Source of the DNA: Nakamurella aerolata
GTDB taxonomy: Bacteria; Actinomycetota; Actinomycetes; Mycobacteriales; Nakamurellaceae
Assembly (NCBI RefSeq): GCF_013002705.1
Contig: NZ_JABEND010000007.1
Location: forward strand, 124,001 to 188,000
DNA length: 64,000 nt
Reading direction: 5' to 3'
Position numbers and translations under genes: made by a program. Below the pieces are notes generated by a model. The model had not been told where the DNA came from and ran no database searches. It worked only from the letters and a program-made list of their open reading frames with translations. Positions within the stretch are counted from its first letter, which is position 1, and each line of letters starts with the position of its first letter. Positions 1 to 8,574 of the stretch are shown in pieces.

Positions 1-1
1 A

Positions 2-262
2 TTCAGCTCGCTCACGGCGCAGCGGGCGGTGGCACTGGGGCTCGACCCGCAGGGTGCAGGGTTTGTCGGCAAGCCGGTTCCGTTGGTGGAGAAGAAGTAT
101 GGCCGGCTGCTGACCTTGACGGTCGGCGGTGCGACTCCGGACGACCAGTTGTTCTGGGCCACCACCTCCAACAAGGACGGTAAGGGCAAGCCCGTCCCCG
201 CTGACGACAGGGTAATTGTGATCAAGGCCAACTCGGCTGCGGGTGGGGCGGGCAACGACTGA
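2..262 (+). CDS. C-terminal fragment of an unidentified protein (truncated by the window edge)
   Basis: An open frame enters from the left edge and stops with TGA after ...AAGGAGND. About 86 codons are visible; a GTG at 29 lies inside it but has no ribosome-binding site, so the true start is outside the window. The fragment is rich in Lys, Asp and Gly (VGKPVPLVEKKYGRLLTLTV, then DDQLFWATTSNKDGKGKPV) and has no membrane segment or motif that I recognise. Codon use is actinobacterial, which supports real coding. The family cannot be named. Confidence 0.5.
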   Translation, partial: FSSLTAQRAVALGLDPQGAGFVGKPVPLVEKKYGRLLTLTVGGATPDDQLFWATTSNKDGKGKPVPADDRVIVIKANSAAGGAGND

Positions 263-327
263 GCCGCGCCGAGCGCGTTGTGGTTGCCTTGCCAGGCTCC
301 TGCTGTCTCGGCCGCTGTCTCCGAGTC

Positions 328-678
328 TCAGCCCTTGTCGCCCAACGGGTCCGTGAACGCGACCGGCTTGCCGGCGGCCGTTGCGTACGTGATCTCTCTA
401 CGGGTGGATTCCCCGATGTAGCCGCCGGGGTTGACCACCAGAACCCGGTCAGCAAGGTCGATCTTGCGTCGATGCAACTCGTCCAGCGCGGCCTTTTGCT
501 CGCTGGTTATCGACTTGGCGGCTTCCTCCATCGCGCTTGAACGGCTCTCGGCGTGGGTAAACACACCTGGCGCGACGACGATGGCTCCCGCGAACGTCAG
601 CTCACGGTTGGCCGCGTGCATCTCGGTCGCGAACCGCGTTGAGCCGCAGATGCAGACAATCTCGGGGCGGTCCGGCAC
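328..678 (-). CDS. nucleoside 2-deoxyribosyltransferase-like small protein
   Basis: 116 residues starting at GTG 678, chosen because GGAAGGA lies 8 nt upstream on the minus strand. The frame runs further upstream but without a ribosome-binding site. The N terminus IVCICGSTRF and the C-terminal LADRVLVVNPGGYIGESTRREITYA stretch resemble the Rossmann-like nucleoside 2-deoxyribosyltransferase / DUF4406-type fold: a glycine-rich nucleotide-binding start, and a late Gly-Tyr-x-Gly plus Ser/Thr-Arg-Arg-Glu segment. Such proteins are found in phages and bacterial accessory regions and are thought to act on nucleosides or nucleotides. The middle is helical and charged (SAMEEAAKSITSEQKAAL). No partner gene is adjacent. 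Substrate and role are unknown. Confidence 0.7.
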   Translation of the reverse strand: MPDRPEIVCICGSTRFATEMHAANRELTFAGAIVVAPGVFTHAESRSSAMEEAAKSITSEQKAALDELHRRKIDLADRVLVVNPGGYIGESTRREITYATAAGKPVAFTDPLGDKG

Positions 679-1199
679 GGTGTGATCCTTCCGATCGAGT
701 TGCCCTGCCCTGGTCTCATCGGGCAGGTCGCTCGATTGTGCCCCGTGCGCTGAACGCCGGATCAGCAACCCGGCCCAGGGTGATCGCCTCGATGGGGCGC
801 TGCGGACGGCACTGGACGTCGACGCCTGGTGCGGCCCGGGCGCGTCCGCTCCGCGCGAGTGTCCGCTCAGCACCGGCACGTCCGGTCGGTGCACGTACAT
901 TCGGTCGGCCCTTGCCACTGGTACCGCTGGCTCCCCGGACACGGCACGACCGACTCTGCGCTGGAGTTCCGTTGCAGTCCGCTCAGCACGGGCGCGTCCG
1001 TCCGGTCGAGGTCTGCACACGGCGGGGCGCCGGTCACCATTAGATGGTCGGTCAATGTATTTGCCAAGCACCGCCGACCCGGTTGCCCGGATTCGGTTGT
1101 CGCTGTGATGACCTCACGACATTGACTTTCATCCGATCGGTGGATCGAACATGCGTACTAGAAGAGGTAATCTGGGTGTGTCACAAGGGGGTGATGTTG
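679..1199. other. 520-bp intergenic region with imperfect direct repeats
   Basis: No supported gene. Frames that cross it lack ribosome-binding sites and recognisable protein features. A GTCCGCTCAGCAC-type motif followed by GCGTCCG(TC)CGGTCG occurs near 861-891 and again near 976-1006, an imperfect direct repeat of about 35 bp. The last 120 bases are more AT-rich and probably carry the promoter of the downstream DUF222 gene. Confidence 0.45.
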
Positions 1200-3440
1200 A
1201 TGCTCAACCGGAAGCCGGTTCGGGTTGGTGCTGTGCGGGTTTCGCACGCGGTGTTCCAGCGGTGGTGTACGGCGTTGGGGGTGCTGCAGCCGGGGTCGGG
1301 TTTGGTTGCGCATCTGGAATCCCGCCCGCCCACGGCGGCCTTGCTGGCCGCGCGGGGTGAGTCGTCTACGGTGCCCACGCCGACCACCGGCGCCACTGGT
1401 ACCGCTCCGTCTCCTCGTGCCAGCGCCGCCGCGGGCGATGTCGATACCGCCGACCCTAGCGCCGCTCCATCCTCCAGTGCCGGCACCGGCGCCCGCAGCA
1501 GCGGCGACTCGGGGAACGCCGACGTCGATAGGCCGCGCGCGGCCGCGCATCGTGCCGAGAGTGCTTCATCCAGCAGTGCCGGTACTGGCGCCCGCAGCGG
1601 CGGCGACTCGGGGAATCCCGAGGTGGATAGCCCGCGCGCTGCGACCCGTAACGCTGAGCCGGTGAGTGCTGAGGCCGATAACCCTGGCGCTGCCAGGTCC
1701 GGCGCCGATGATGCCGACGGTGCCGCTGATGCCGACGGTGCCGCTGATGGTGCTGGTGGTGTTGCGGGGGTGGTGTTGCACGGGAATGTGCTGCTGGATT
1801 CGGTGGTGGCTCGGGAGCGGGTGATTCGGCATTTGCAGGCGCAGAACGCTGCCGACCTTGGCGAGCTGGCCCGGAGCTATGTGGGGGTGCGGGAGTTCCT
1901 GGACACCGAAGTCGCCGGTGCGTTGACGATTTCTGAGCGTGCCGCCGCCACCCAGATCACGATCGCCGAGCAGCTGCGGAAAATTCCGGTCACCTGGGCG
2001 GCGTGGAACGCCGGGGAGATTGATCTACCGAAAGTCCGCTACCTCGCCGAACAAGTGGAGCAGTTGGACGAGGCGACAGCGCGACTGTTGGAGGAGCGGA
2101 TCTATCCCTCCGCCGTGGATAAACCGATGGCGTTGTTCCGCCGCCAGGTCCGCAGAGTGTTGCTCGGGCTGAACCCCGACCACGCCCAGGAATCCCATGA
2201 GGAGGCCGTCGCGCAGCGGAATGTGTCGTGTGTGCCGGGTGAGGATGGGATGGCGCAGCTGGTGTACTACGGCCCGGCGCAGGACGTGGAGGTGGTGTGG
2301 CGGGTGTTGACCGTGATGGCCGACACCGCGAAAACCCCCGACGACTCCCGCGGGATCGATGCGCGCCGCGCGGACTGTCTGGTCGACCTGTTCCACCACG
2401 TGGTCGAGCACGGCCTGCCCGGCGGTGCCCAGCTGAGCGTCAAGCAGCGGTCGAAGGTGCGGTTGCAGGTGACCATGCCGTACACCGTGCTGACCGGCGG
2501 TATCGGGGTGTGCGAGTTGGACGGGTACGGGCCGATCACCGCCGCCCAAGCCCGCGCCATCCTCGCCCGCACCCCCACCGGCACACCGACCAGCGCGGGC
2601 ATTGGTGGGCGAGAAGTGAACCAGGGCAACAACAATGGAAGCGCTCGACGGCCCGGCGGTGACGGTCGAGCCGGCCGAAGACCCGACAGTCCCCGGGGAG
2701 CAGACAGCAGACCCGCCGCTCCCAGGGACAGCGCGCAAAAGCCGAATAAGCCGAGGGGTGGCGGTGCGGCCGTAGGTGATGGTGGTCTGCTTGTGCAGCG
2801 TTTGGTGTGTGACCCGTTGGACGGGTCGTTGCTGGATGCCACCCGGATCGCGGGGTATGTGCCGCCGGAATGGCTCGCCGAACAGATCCGCATCCGGGAC
2901 CGCACCTGCATCGCACCCGGCTGCCGGCAACCCGCCGCCCGCACCGAAATCGACCACCGCATCCCATACCAGGCCGGCGGAGCCACCAGCGCGGACAACC
3001 TGAACCTGCTGTGCAAACACCACCACCGCGCCAAAGACGGCGGCGGCTGGACCCTCACCCGCACCGCCGACGGCACCTACCACTGGACCTCACCCCTGGG
3101 CCGCACCCACACCAGAGAACCCGAAACCTGGTGGCAACCAACCGAAACGACAGGAGACCGCCCTGCCGACTCGATCGACCAGAGCGTCGCGGCCAATGAT
3201 GGCGGCACCGATCAATCCGACAGCGCCGTAGGCGAGCGAAACCTCGACGAAGCCTCCGGGCCCGCAACGACTCCGAGGGTGAACACCCCGCCTCCTGACG
3301 GGCCGGACACCGGCACATCACCAAGCACATCGATCAGCAATGATTCGGCGAGCCGGCCCGCGCCCGAGAGCGGGCCGCCCCACCCGGCCGCCGGCGCCCT
3401 ACCCGACGACCCGCACATCGACGACACCCCACCCTTCTAA
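1200..3440 (+). CDS. DUF222 / HNH endonuclease domain protein (13E12 repeat family)
   Basis: 746 residues from ATG 1200, chosen because AAGGGGG at 1185-1191 is 8 nt upstream; an ATG at 1194 is too close. Residues about 60-190 are an Ala/Ser/Asp/Gly linker containing a 33-residue unit twice (99-bp period, 1476 and 1575). Residues about 200-450 are the helical DUF222 domain (ISERAAATQITIAEQL). A second disordered linker precedes a C-terminal HNH nuclease: C570-IAPG-C575, EIDHRI (E583, H586), then NLNLLCKHHHRAKD. The tail is acidic and Pro-rich. The family is multicopy in actinobacteria, resembles mobile-intron nucleases and has no settled function. The HNH zinc and catalytic residues look intact. 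No transposase or inverted repeats flank it. Confidence 0.9.
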   Translation: MLNRKPVRVGAVRVSHAVFQRWCTALGVLQPGSGLVAHLESRPPTAALLAARGESSTVPTPTTGATGTAPSPRASAAAGDVDTADPSAAPSSSAGTGARSSGDSGNADVDRPRAAAHRAESASSSSAGTGARSGGDSGNPEVDSPRAATRNAEPVSAEADNPGAARSGADDADGAADADGAADGAGGVAGVVLHGNVLLDSVVARERVIRHLQAQNAADLGELARSYVGVREFLDTEVAGALTISERAAATQITIAEQLRKIPVTWAAWNAGEIDLPKVRYLAEQVEQLDEATARLLEERIYPSAVDKPMALFRRQVRRVLLGLNPDHAQESHEEAVAQRNVSCVPGEDGMAQLVYYGPAQDVEVVWRVLTVMADTAKTPDDSRGIDARRADCLVDLFHHVVEHGLPGGAQLSVKQRSKVRLQVTMPYTVLTGGIGVCELDGYGPITAAQARAILARTPTGTPTSAGIGGREVNQGNNNGSARRPGGDGRAGRRPDSPRGADSRPAAPRDSAQKPNKPRGGGAAVGDGGLLVQRLVCDPLDGSLLDATRIAGYVPPEWLAEQIRIRDRTCIAPGCRQPAARTEIDHRIPYQAGGATSADNLNLLCKHHHRAKDGGGWTLTRTADGTYHWTSPLGRTHTREPETWWQPTETTGDRPADSIDQSVAANDGGTDQSDSAVGERNLDEASGPATTPRVNTPPPDGPDTGTSPSTSISNDSASRPAPESGPPHPAAGALPDDPHIDDTPPF
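1476..1641 (+). repeat. 99-bp imperfect in-frame tandem repeat in the DUF222 gene
   Basis: Two copies of a 99-bp unit encode SAGTGAR(S/G)GDSGN-(x)-(E/D)VD-type peptides and keep the frame. The length is a multiple of three, as expected for a tolerated linker expansion. Confidence 0.7.
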
Positions 3441-3551
3441 ACACCGTCGCAGGCCGGAGTCGCCTGCTGCAGTCCTAGAGATCAATCAGGAGCGCCAAGC
3501 GATGCAAGCGCCGCAGCCTGATGCCAATGAGCGCCTCAACCCCCCGACGCG

Positions 3552-5069
3552 TCAGCTCCCGTCGACGCCCAGCGTGGCGAGGATCAGCTCGCGCACCCGC
3601 GCGGCGTCGGCTTGTCCCTTGGTGGCTTTCATCACGCCACCGACCAGCGCCCCAACGGCTTGCACCTTGCCGCCACGGATCTTGTCGGCAACTGCCGGCT
3701 GCGCGGCGATCGCCTCGTCGACGGCGGCCTGCAGCGCGGAATCGTCGCTCACCACCGCCAAGCCCTTGACCTCGACGATGGCATCCGGCTCGCCCTCGCC
3801 GGCGAGCACTGCGTCCACCACCTGCCTGGCCAGCTTGGTGTTCAGTGAACCCTCACTCACCAGCGTGCTGACCCTGGCCACCTGCTCCGGCGTGATCGGC
3901 AGCTCGGCCAGGCTCACCCCGCGAGCGTTGGCCGCCTGGCCAAGGTAGCTGCCCCACCACGACCGTGCCTCGGCCGGCTTCGCGCCCGCCGCCACGGTCT
4001 GCTCGACCAGCGAAACACCGTCCGCCGCAACCAGATCGCGCATCTCGAGGTCGGTGAATCCCCACTCGGACTGCAACCGACCGCGCCGCACCCACGGCAG
4101 CTCGGGCAGCTCGGCGCGCAGCTCCTCCACCCAGCCCGCGTCCGGCGCCACCGGCACCAGATCCGGCTCGGGGAAGTACCGGTAATCCTCGGCGGTCTCC
4201 TTCGAACGGCCCGCGTTGGTGGTACCGGTCGCCTCGTCGAAATGCCTGGTCTCCTGGGTGACAGTGCCGCCGGCCTCCAGCAGCGCACCCTGCCTCGTCA
4301 TCTCGTACCGGACGGCCCGCTCCACGCTGCGCAGCGAGTTCACGTTCTTGGTCTCTGTCCTGGTACCGAGCTCGGTCGCATCCTTGCGCATCAGCGACAC
4401 ATTCGCGTCGCAGCGCAGCGAACCCTGATCCATCCGCACGTCCGACACCCCGAGCGAGAGCAGCAGATCGCGCAGTGCCGTCACATAGGCACGCGCCACC
4501 TCCGGCGCCGACTTCCCTGTCCCGGTAATGGGTTTGGTGACGATCTCGACCAGCGGCACCCCGGCCCGGTTGTAATCCAGCAGCGAGTATTCGGCGCCGT
4601 GGATCCTGCCGGTCGAGCCGCCGATGTGCGTGGACTTTCCGGTGTCCTCCTCCATGTGCGCGCGCTCGATCTCCACCCGCACCGTCTCGCCGTCGACGTC
4701 GACATCGAGGTAGCCGTCGAAGGCGATCGGCTCGTCGTACTGCGAGGTCTGGAAGTTCTTGGGCATGTCGGGATAGAAATAGTTCTTCCGGGCGAACCGG
4801 CTCAGCGGCGCGATGCTGCAGTTCAACGCCAGCCCGATCCGGATCGCGTACTCCACCGCCCGCTCGTTCACCGCCGGCAGCGCGCCCGGCAGCGCAAGGC
4901 AGACCGGGCAGACATGGGTGTTGGGCGCAGCACCGAACGCCGTCGGGCAGGCGCAGAACATCTTGGTCTCGGTACCGAGCTCGACATGCACCTCCAGGCC
5001 GAGCACCGGGTCGAACTTCTCGATGACCTCGTCGTAGTCCATCAATTCTGGATCGAGGGCAGTGCTCAT
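3552..5069 (-). CDS. gatB: Asp-tRNA(Asn)/Glu-tRNA(Gln) amidotransferase subunit B
   Basis: 505 residues, full length for GatB. With GatA and GatC it converts Glu-tRNA(Gln) and Asp-tRNA(Asn) to the amidated forms in the cytoplasm; GatB activates the misacylated tRNA with ATP. The N-terminal cradle has [16 protein letters not shown] and the zinc-type cysteines C39, C41, C54 and C57. A long helical domain and a C-terminal YqeY-like tail ([24 protein letters not shown]) follow. Its ATG overlaps the gatA stop by 4 bp (ATGA, 5066-5069), so it is the last gene of gatC-gatA-gatB. In M. tuberculosis pfkA separates gatA and gatB; here nothing does. Confidence 0.97.
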   Translation of the reverse strand: MSTALDPELMDYDEVIEKFDPVLGLEVHVELGTETKMFCACPTAFGAAPNTHVCPVCLALPGALPAVNERAVEYAIRIGLALNCSIAPLSRFARKNYFYPDMPKNFQTSQYDEPIAFDGYLDVDVDGETVRVEIERAHMEEDTGKSTHIGGSTGRIHGAEYSLLDYNRAGVPLVEIVTKPITGTGKSAPEVARAYVTALRDLLLSLGVSDVRMDQGSLRCDANVSLMRKDATELGTRTETKNVNSLRSVERAVRYEMTRQGALLEAGGTVTQETRHFDEATGTTNAGRSKETAEDYRYFPEPDLVPVAPDAGWVEELRAELPELPWVRRGRLQSEWGFTDLEMRDLVAADGVSLVEQTVAAGAKPAEARSWWGSYLGQAANARGVSLAELPITPEQVARVSTLVSEGSLNTKLARQVVDAVLAGEGEPDAIVEVKGLAVVSDDSALQAAVDEAIAAQPAVADKIRGGKVQAVGALVGGVMKATKGQADAARVRELILATLGVDGS

Positions 5070-6652
5070 GATGCGCGCTCCTGCGTAGCTGCCGACTCCG
5101 GTCCGGCCGGGGTTCCCAGCGGCGGAACTTGTTGCGGCACGGAACTTCCGTGCTCGGCGATGTAGGCGGACTCGAACGCCGCGGCGACCCGGTACATCTT
5201 TTCCTCACCCAGTGCCGGCGCCATGATCTGCAGCCCCACCGGCAACCCGGTGTCCTGCGCCAAACCGCTCGGCACGCTCATCGCCGGAATACCGGCCAGC
5301 GAACCCGGAATGGTGGCGAGGTCGTTGAGATACATCGCCATCGGGTCGTCGGCCTTCTCCCCCAAGGCGAATGCCGTCACCGGCGACGCCGGCGAGATCA
5401 GCACATCGGCCGCGTCGAAGGCCGCATCGAAGTCACGGCGGATCAACGTCCGCACCTTCAACGCGCTGCCGTAGTACGCGTCGTAGTAACCGGCCGACAA
5501 AGCATAGGTGCCCAACATGATCCGGCGCTTGGTCTCGGCGCCGAAGCCGGCGCCCCTGGTCGCGCTCATCACCTGCTCCGCGGTCTCCATCGGCTCGCCG
5601 ATCGCCGAGGTGTCCACCCGCAGGCCGTAACGCATGGCGTCGTAACGCGCCAGGTTCGACGAGCACTCACTGGGCAGAATCAGGTAATAGGCGGCCAGCC
5701 CGTACTCGAAATGCGGGCAGTCCACCTCGACGATCTCCGCGCCGGCCGCGGCCAGCGTGTCGACCGCCCGCCGGAACGACGACAGCACCCCGGCCTGGTA
5801 GCCGTCACCGGACAACTGCCGCACCACGCCGATCCGCATCCCGGCGACACCGTCGCGCTGACCACGGCGAACCGCGTCCACCACGGACGGCACCGGCTGC
5901 GGGATCGAGGTGGAATCCCGCGGGTCGTGCCCGCCGATCACCTCGTGCAGCATGGCGGCGTCCAGCACCGTCCTGGCGCACGGACCCACCTGATCCAGCG
6001 AGCTCGCCAGCGAAATCACCCCGTACCGCGACACCCCGCCGTAGGTCGGTTTGGCCCCCACCGTTCCGGTGACGGCCGCCGGCTGCCTGATCGACCCGCC
6101 GGTGTCCGTACCGATCGTCAGCGGCGCCTCGAACGCCGCCAGCGCCGCCGCCGAGCCACCACCGGAACCGCCCGGAATCCGATCGAGATCCCATGGATTG
6201 TGGGTCGGCCCGTATGCGGAGTTCTCGGTCGAGCTGCCCATGGCGAACTCGTCCAGGTTGGTCTTGCCGAGAATGACGATCCCGGCCGCCCGCAGCCGAT
6301 CGGTGACGGTGGCGTTGTACGGCGGGATCCAGCCCTCGAGCATCTTCGAGCCCGCCGTGGCCGGAACGCCCTGCTGCACGACAATGTCCTTGAGCCCCAA
6401 CGGAACTCCGGCGAGCGACGAAGCCGGCTGCTCACCGGCGGCGCGGGCCCGGTCAACCTGCTCGGCCTGCTGCCGCGCCAACTCCCCCGATACATGCAAG
6501 AACGCATGCACCTGCGGTTCCGCTTCGGCGATGCGATCCAGATGTGCCTGCGTCACCTCGACGGCGCTCACTTCACCTGAGGCGATATCTGCGGCCAACT
6601 CCGCCGCAGTGCGCCTGGTGAGATCGGTTGCTGCGCTACTGGTCACGCTCAC
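5066..6652 (-). CDS. gatA: Asp-tRNA(Asn)/Glu-tRNA(Gln) amidotransferase subunit A
   Basis: 528 residues. The amidase-signature subunit hydrolyses glutamine to supply ammonia to GatB. The catalytic triad is visible: K88 in PLGLKDIVV, cis-Ser S163 in [10 protein letters not shown], and nucleophile S187 in [12 protein letters not shown]. The spacing (75 and 24 residues) matches the family. The C terminus has the usual [16 protein letters not shown] and [11 protein letters not shown] segments. It overlaps gatC upstream (6649-6652) and gatB downstream (5066-5069) by ATGA, indicating translational coupling of equal-stoichiometry subunits. Length is slightly above the usual 480-490 residues. Confidence 0.97.
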   Translation of the reverse strand: MSVTSSAATDLTRRTAAELAADIASGEVSAVEVTQAHLDRIAEAEPQVHAFLHVSGELARQQAEQVDRARAAGEQPASSLAGVPLGLKDIVVQQGVPATAGSKMLEGWIPPYNATVTDRLRAAGIVILGKTNLDEFAMGSSTENSAYGPTHNPWDLDRIPGGSGGGSAAALAAFEAPLTIGTDTGGSIRQPAAVTGTVGAKPTYGGVSRYGVISLASSLDQVGPCARTVLDAAMLHEVIGGHDPRDSTSIPQPVPSVVDAVRRGQRDGVAGMRIGVVRQLSGDGYQAGVLSSFRRAVDTLAAAGAEIVEVDCPHFEYGLAAYYLILPSECSSNLARYDAMRYGLRVDTSAIGEPMETAEQVMSATRGAGFGAETKRRIMLGTYALSAGYYDAYYGSALKVRTLIRRDFDAAFDAADVLISPASPVTAFALGEKADDPMAMYLNDLATIPGSLAGIPAMSVPSGLAQDTGLPVGLQIMAPALGEEKMYRVAAAFESAYIAEHGSSVPQQVPPLGTPAGPESAATQERAS

Positions 6653-7137
6653 TGCTCCTCGCCCAGAATCTGCGGAACCCGGAACCGCCCGTACTCGCTC
6701 GCCGGTGCCCCGGCCAGCGCCGCGGCATGGTCGAGCCCGGGACGCACCTCGTCGGCCCGGTACACGTTGGTCAGCGGCACCGCGTGCGTCGTCGGTTCGA
6801 TGTCGGTGACGTTGGGCCCGGCCACCTTCGACACCCGCGCCACCGAGTGCAGGATCACGTCGAGCTGACCGAGGTAGAGGTCGATCTCCTCGTCGGTCAG
6901 GTCGAGCCGAGCCAACATCGCCAGGTGGGCAACGTCGTTCTTGGTCAGCGCGGGCGCGTCGCCGGTCGCCGCCGCTTCTCCTGACGCCCGCTCCGCCGCC
7001 AACGCCGGCTGCTCGCTCGGTTGCGGTTGTGGGGACTGCGCCGACGGAGACGGGTGTCCCGGATGCGACTGCGCCGGCGCCGGCGCTGCTGCCCCGGTCG
7101 GATCCGGCTGTCCGCCGCTGGTCGGTTCGCTACTCAC
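6649..7137 (-). CDS. gatC: Asp-tRNA(Asn)/Glu-tRNA(Gln) amidotransferase subunit C, with extended N terminus
   Basis: 162 residues from GTG 7137, which has GGGAG about 8 nt upstream. GatC is normally about 95-100 residues and wraps around GatA to stabilise it. Here the conserved part begins near residue 65 ([21 protein letters not shown]) and runs to the C terminus (RADEVRPGL... [13 protein letters not shown]). The first 60 residues are a Pro/Gln/Ala/Ser-rich, probably disordered extension. No internal ATG/GTG immediately precedes the conserved part, so the extension appears genuinely translated. First gene of the gatCAB operon. Confidence 0.93.
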   Translation of the reverse strand: MSSEPTSGGQPDPTGAAAPAPAQSHPGHPSPSAQSPQPQPSEQPALAAERASGEAAATGDAPALTKNDVAHLAMLARLDLTDEEIDLYLGQLDVILHSVARVSKVAGPNVTDIEPTTHAVPLTNVYRADEVRPGLDHAAALAGAPASEYGRFRVPQILGEEQ

Positions 7138-7447
7138 GCGCTCTGCTCCCGGTTGCTGACTTGATGGCGGTCACCGGCGCGGTCCCAGGCCGGACGGGCA
7201 ACGTGCCCGCTGTCCTGCGACCGTTGCCTGCCGTTGACACCGACACCCTGTTCGGTGGCCGGCGGCGCCACGCCTACTGCTGGCAATCCTAGTGGCCGCG
7301 CGGGGGACGCCGGTGCCCCCCGCCACCCGGCCACCCCGCCCGACGGTGGGCACCGCCGGCCGCGCCGCACCAGGCATGATCGACTCAGCAGTCCACGCCA
7401 GGCACCGGCCGACCCGGCGGTGCAAGCCATCAGCCCAGGAGGCAGCC
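7138..7447. promoter_or_regulatory. divergent promoter region between gatC and the ACT-domain gene
   Basis: 310 bp separate the two divergent starts. On the minus strand TAGGAT (bases 7287-7292) could be the gatCAB -10, giving a leader of roughly 140 nt. A G-run/C-run dyad lies at about 7299-7318. No convincing -35 or operator was found for either direction. The ACT gene has a clear AGGAGG at 7437-7442. Confidence 0.35.
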
Positions 7448-8161
7448 ATGTCGTTCGTGGTTCGGCTGGAGCTGCCCGACCGGCCCGGCGCGCTCGGTGC
7501 GGTGGCGACGGCCCTCGGCACCTTCGGCGCCGACATCCTGGCCATGGACATCGTCGATCGGGCCGGCGGCCGCGTCGTCGACGACTTGGTGGTGGTGCTG
7601 CCCAAGGGGCGCGCCCCCGACACCCTGATCACCGCAGCCGAGTCGGTGCCGGACGTGCGGGTGGAGTCGGTCCGCCCCGATCCCGGCGTCGCCGACGCGC
7701 ATCGGGAATGGGAGTTGGTCGAGGCCATCGCAGCCGACCCTGCCCATGCCGTCACCCGGCTGGCGGAGCTGTTGCCTGACGTGTTGCGGGCCGGCTGGGC
7801 CGCGGTGGTGCAGGTGCAGCCGGACCGCTCGGTCGACGTGCTCGCCGGTGGCGGCGGAGTGCCATCGTTCGACGGCGTTCCACCCGGCTGGGCGCCACTG
7901 ACCCGCCCTCGCAAGCTCGACACCGACGAGCGGTGGGTGCCGGAATCCTGGCGCATGGTCGGCACCGAGCTGGCGGCAGCACCGCTGGGCTCGGCCGAGC
8001 GTGCGGTGCTGATCGGCCGGCCGGGCGGACCGGCGCTGCGACGCTCGGAGGTGGGGCGGCTGGCGCACCTTGCCATGCTCACCGCGGTGATCTCCGGGCT
8101 GGTCCCCGGACTGGGCGACTGGGTCGGGCCGGAACGCCACGGGCCGGGACACAACAGCTAG
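7448..8161 (+). CDS. ACT-domain protein (Rv3013-like)
   Basis: 237 residues from ATG 7448; AGGAGG at 7437-7442 is 5 nt upstream. The N-terminal 70 residues form an ACT domain (FVVRLELPDRPGALGAVATA, then DILAMDIVDR), the fold that binds small ligands, often amino acids, in regulatory proteins. The remaining about 150 residues have no catalytic motif that I recognise; part (GTELAAAPLGSAERAVLIGR) looks GAF-like. Position between gatC and ligA matches Rv3013 of M. tuberculosis, also of unknown role. It diverges from gatCAB. The ligand is unknown; a link to glutamine or asparagine supply is only suggested by the neighbours. Confidence 0.85.
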   Translation: MSFVVRLELPDRPGALGAVATALGTFGADILAMDIVDRAGGRVVDDLVVVLPKGRAPDTLITAAESVPDVRVESVRPDPGVADAHREWELVEAIAADPAHAVTRLAELLPDVLRAGWAAVVQVQPDRSVDVLAGGGGVPSFDGVPPGWAPLTRPRKLDTDERWVPESWRMVGTELAAAPLGSAERAVLIGRPGGPALRRSEVGRLAHLAMLTAVISGLVPGLGDWVGPERHGPGHNS

Positions 8162-8318
8162 GCGCACACGCCGAGTCGCGCGTTCGGGAGCCGAGAGCCG
8201 GGCCGGGCCAGAACCGGACCGGGCCGTCACGCGACCGGACGCGCACTCGAGCTGTGGAACGGCCCACACCGCAACAACAAACCCTGCGGGGATCGAGCGA
8301 GCCCGACGCCCGGCCGAC

Positions 8319-8400
8319 AGTGATAGCTGTTCAATGGATCCAGCTCGATGGATCCGGCGAGTCCAGCACTCAGCCCAGAGTGATAGCTGTTGAATGGATC
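8319..8400. repeat. pair of 22-bp direct repeats with exact 60-bp period, upstream of a lipoprotein gene
   Basis: A 22-base unit (AGTGATAGCTGTT, then C or G, then AATGGATC) occurs at 8319-8340 and 8379-8400, differing at one base. The units are AT-richer than the surroundings and leave 38 bp between them. An ATGGATCC also repeats inside the spacer. They may be operator sites or a 60-bp duplication; nothing in the sequence decides this. Confidence 0.75.
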
Positions 8401-8574
8401 GGGCCGCGCCAGTGCCGACGGCAGCAGCCGACGGCAGCAGCCGGCACCAGCTCCGGCGCCAACGGCAGTAGCCGGCAGCACCAGCACCGACAGCTCCCGC
8501 CGACAGCACAGGCCCGCAGCACCAACCCGCACCACCAGCACCAACCCGCAGCACCAGCAACAAAGGAGACTCCC

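Noticed and set aside
8319-8400. CRISPR or transposon end
   Set aside because: Only two direct (not inverted) 22-bp copies, no third unit, no transposase nearby and no target duplication.
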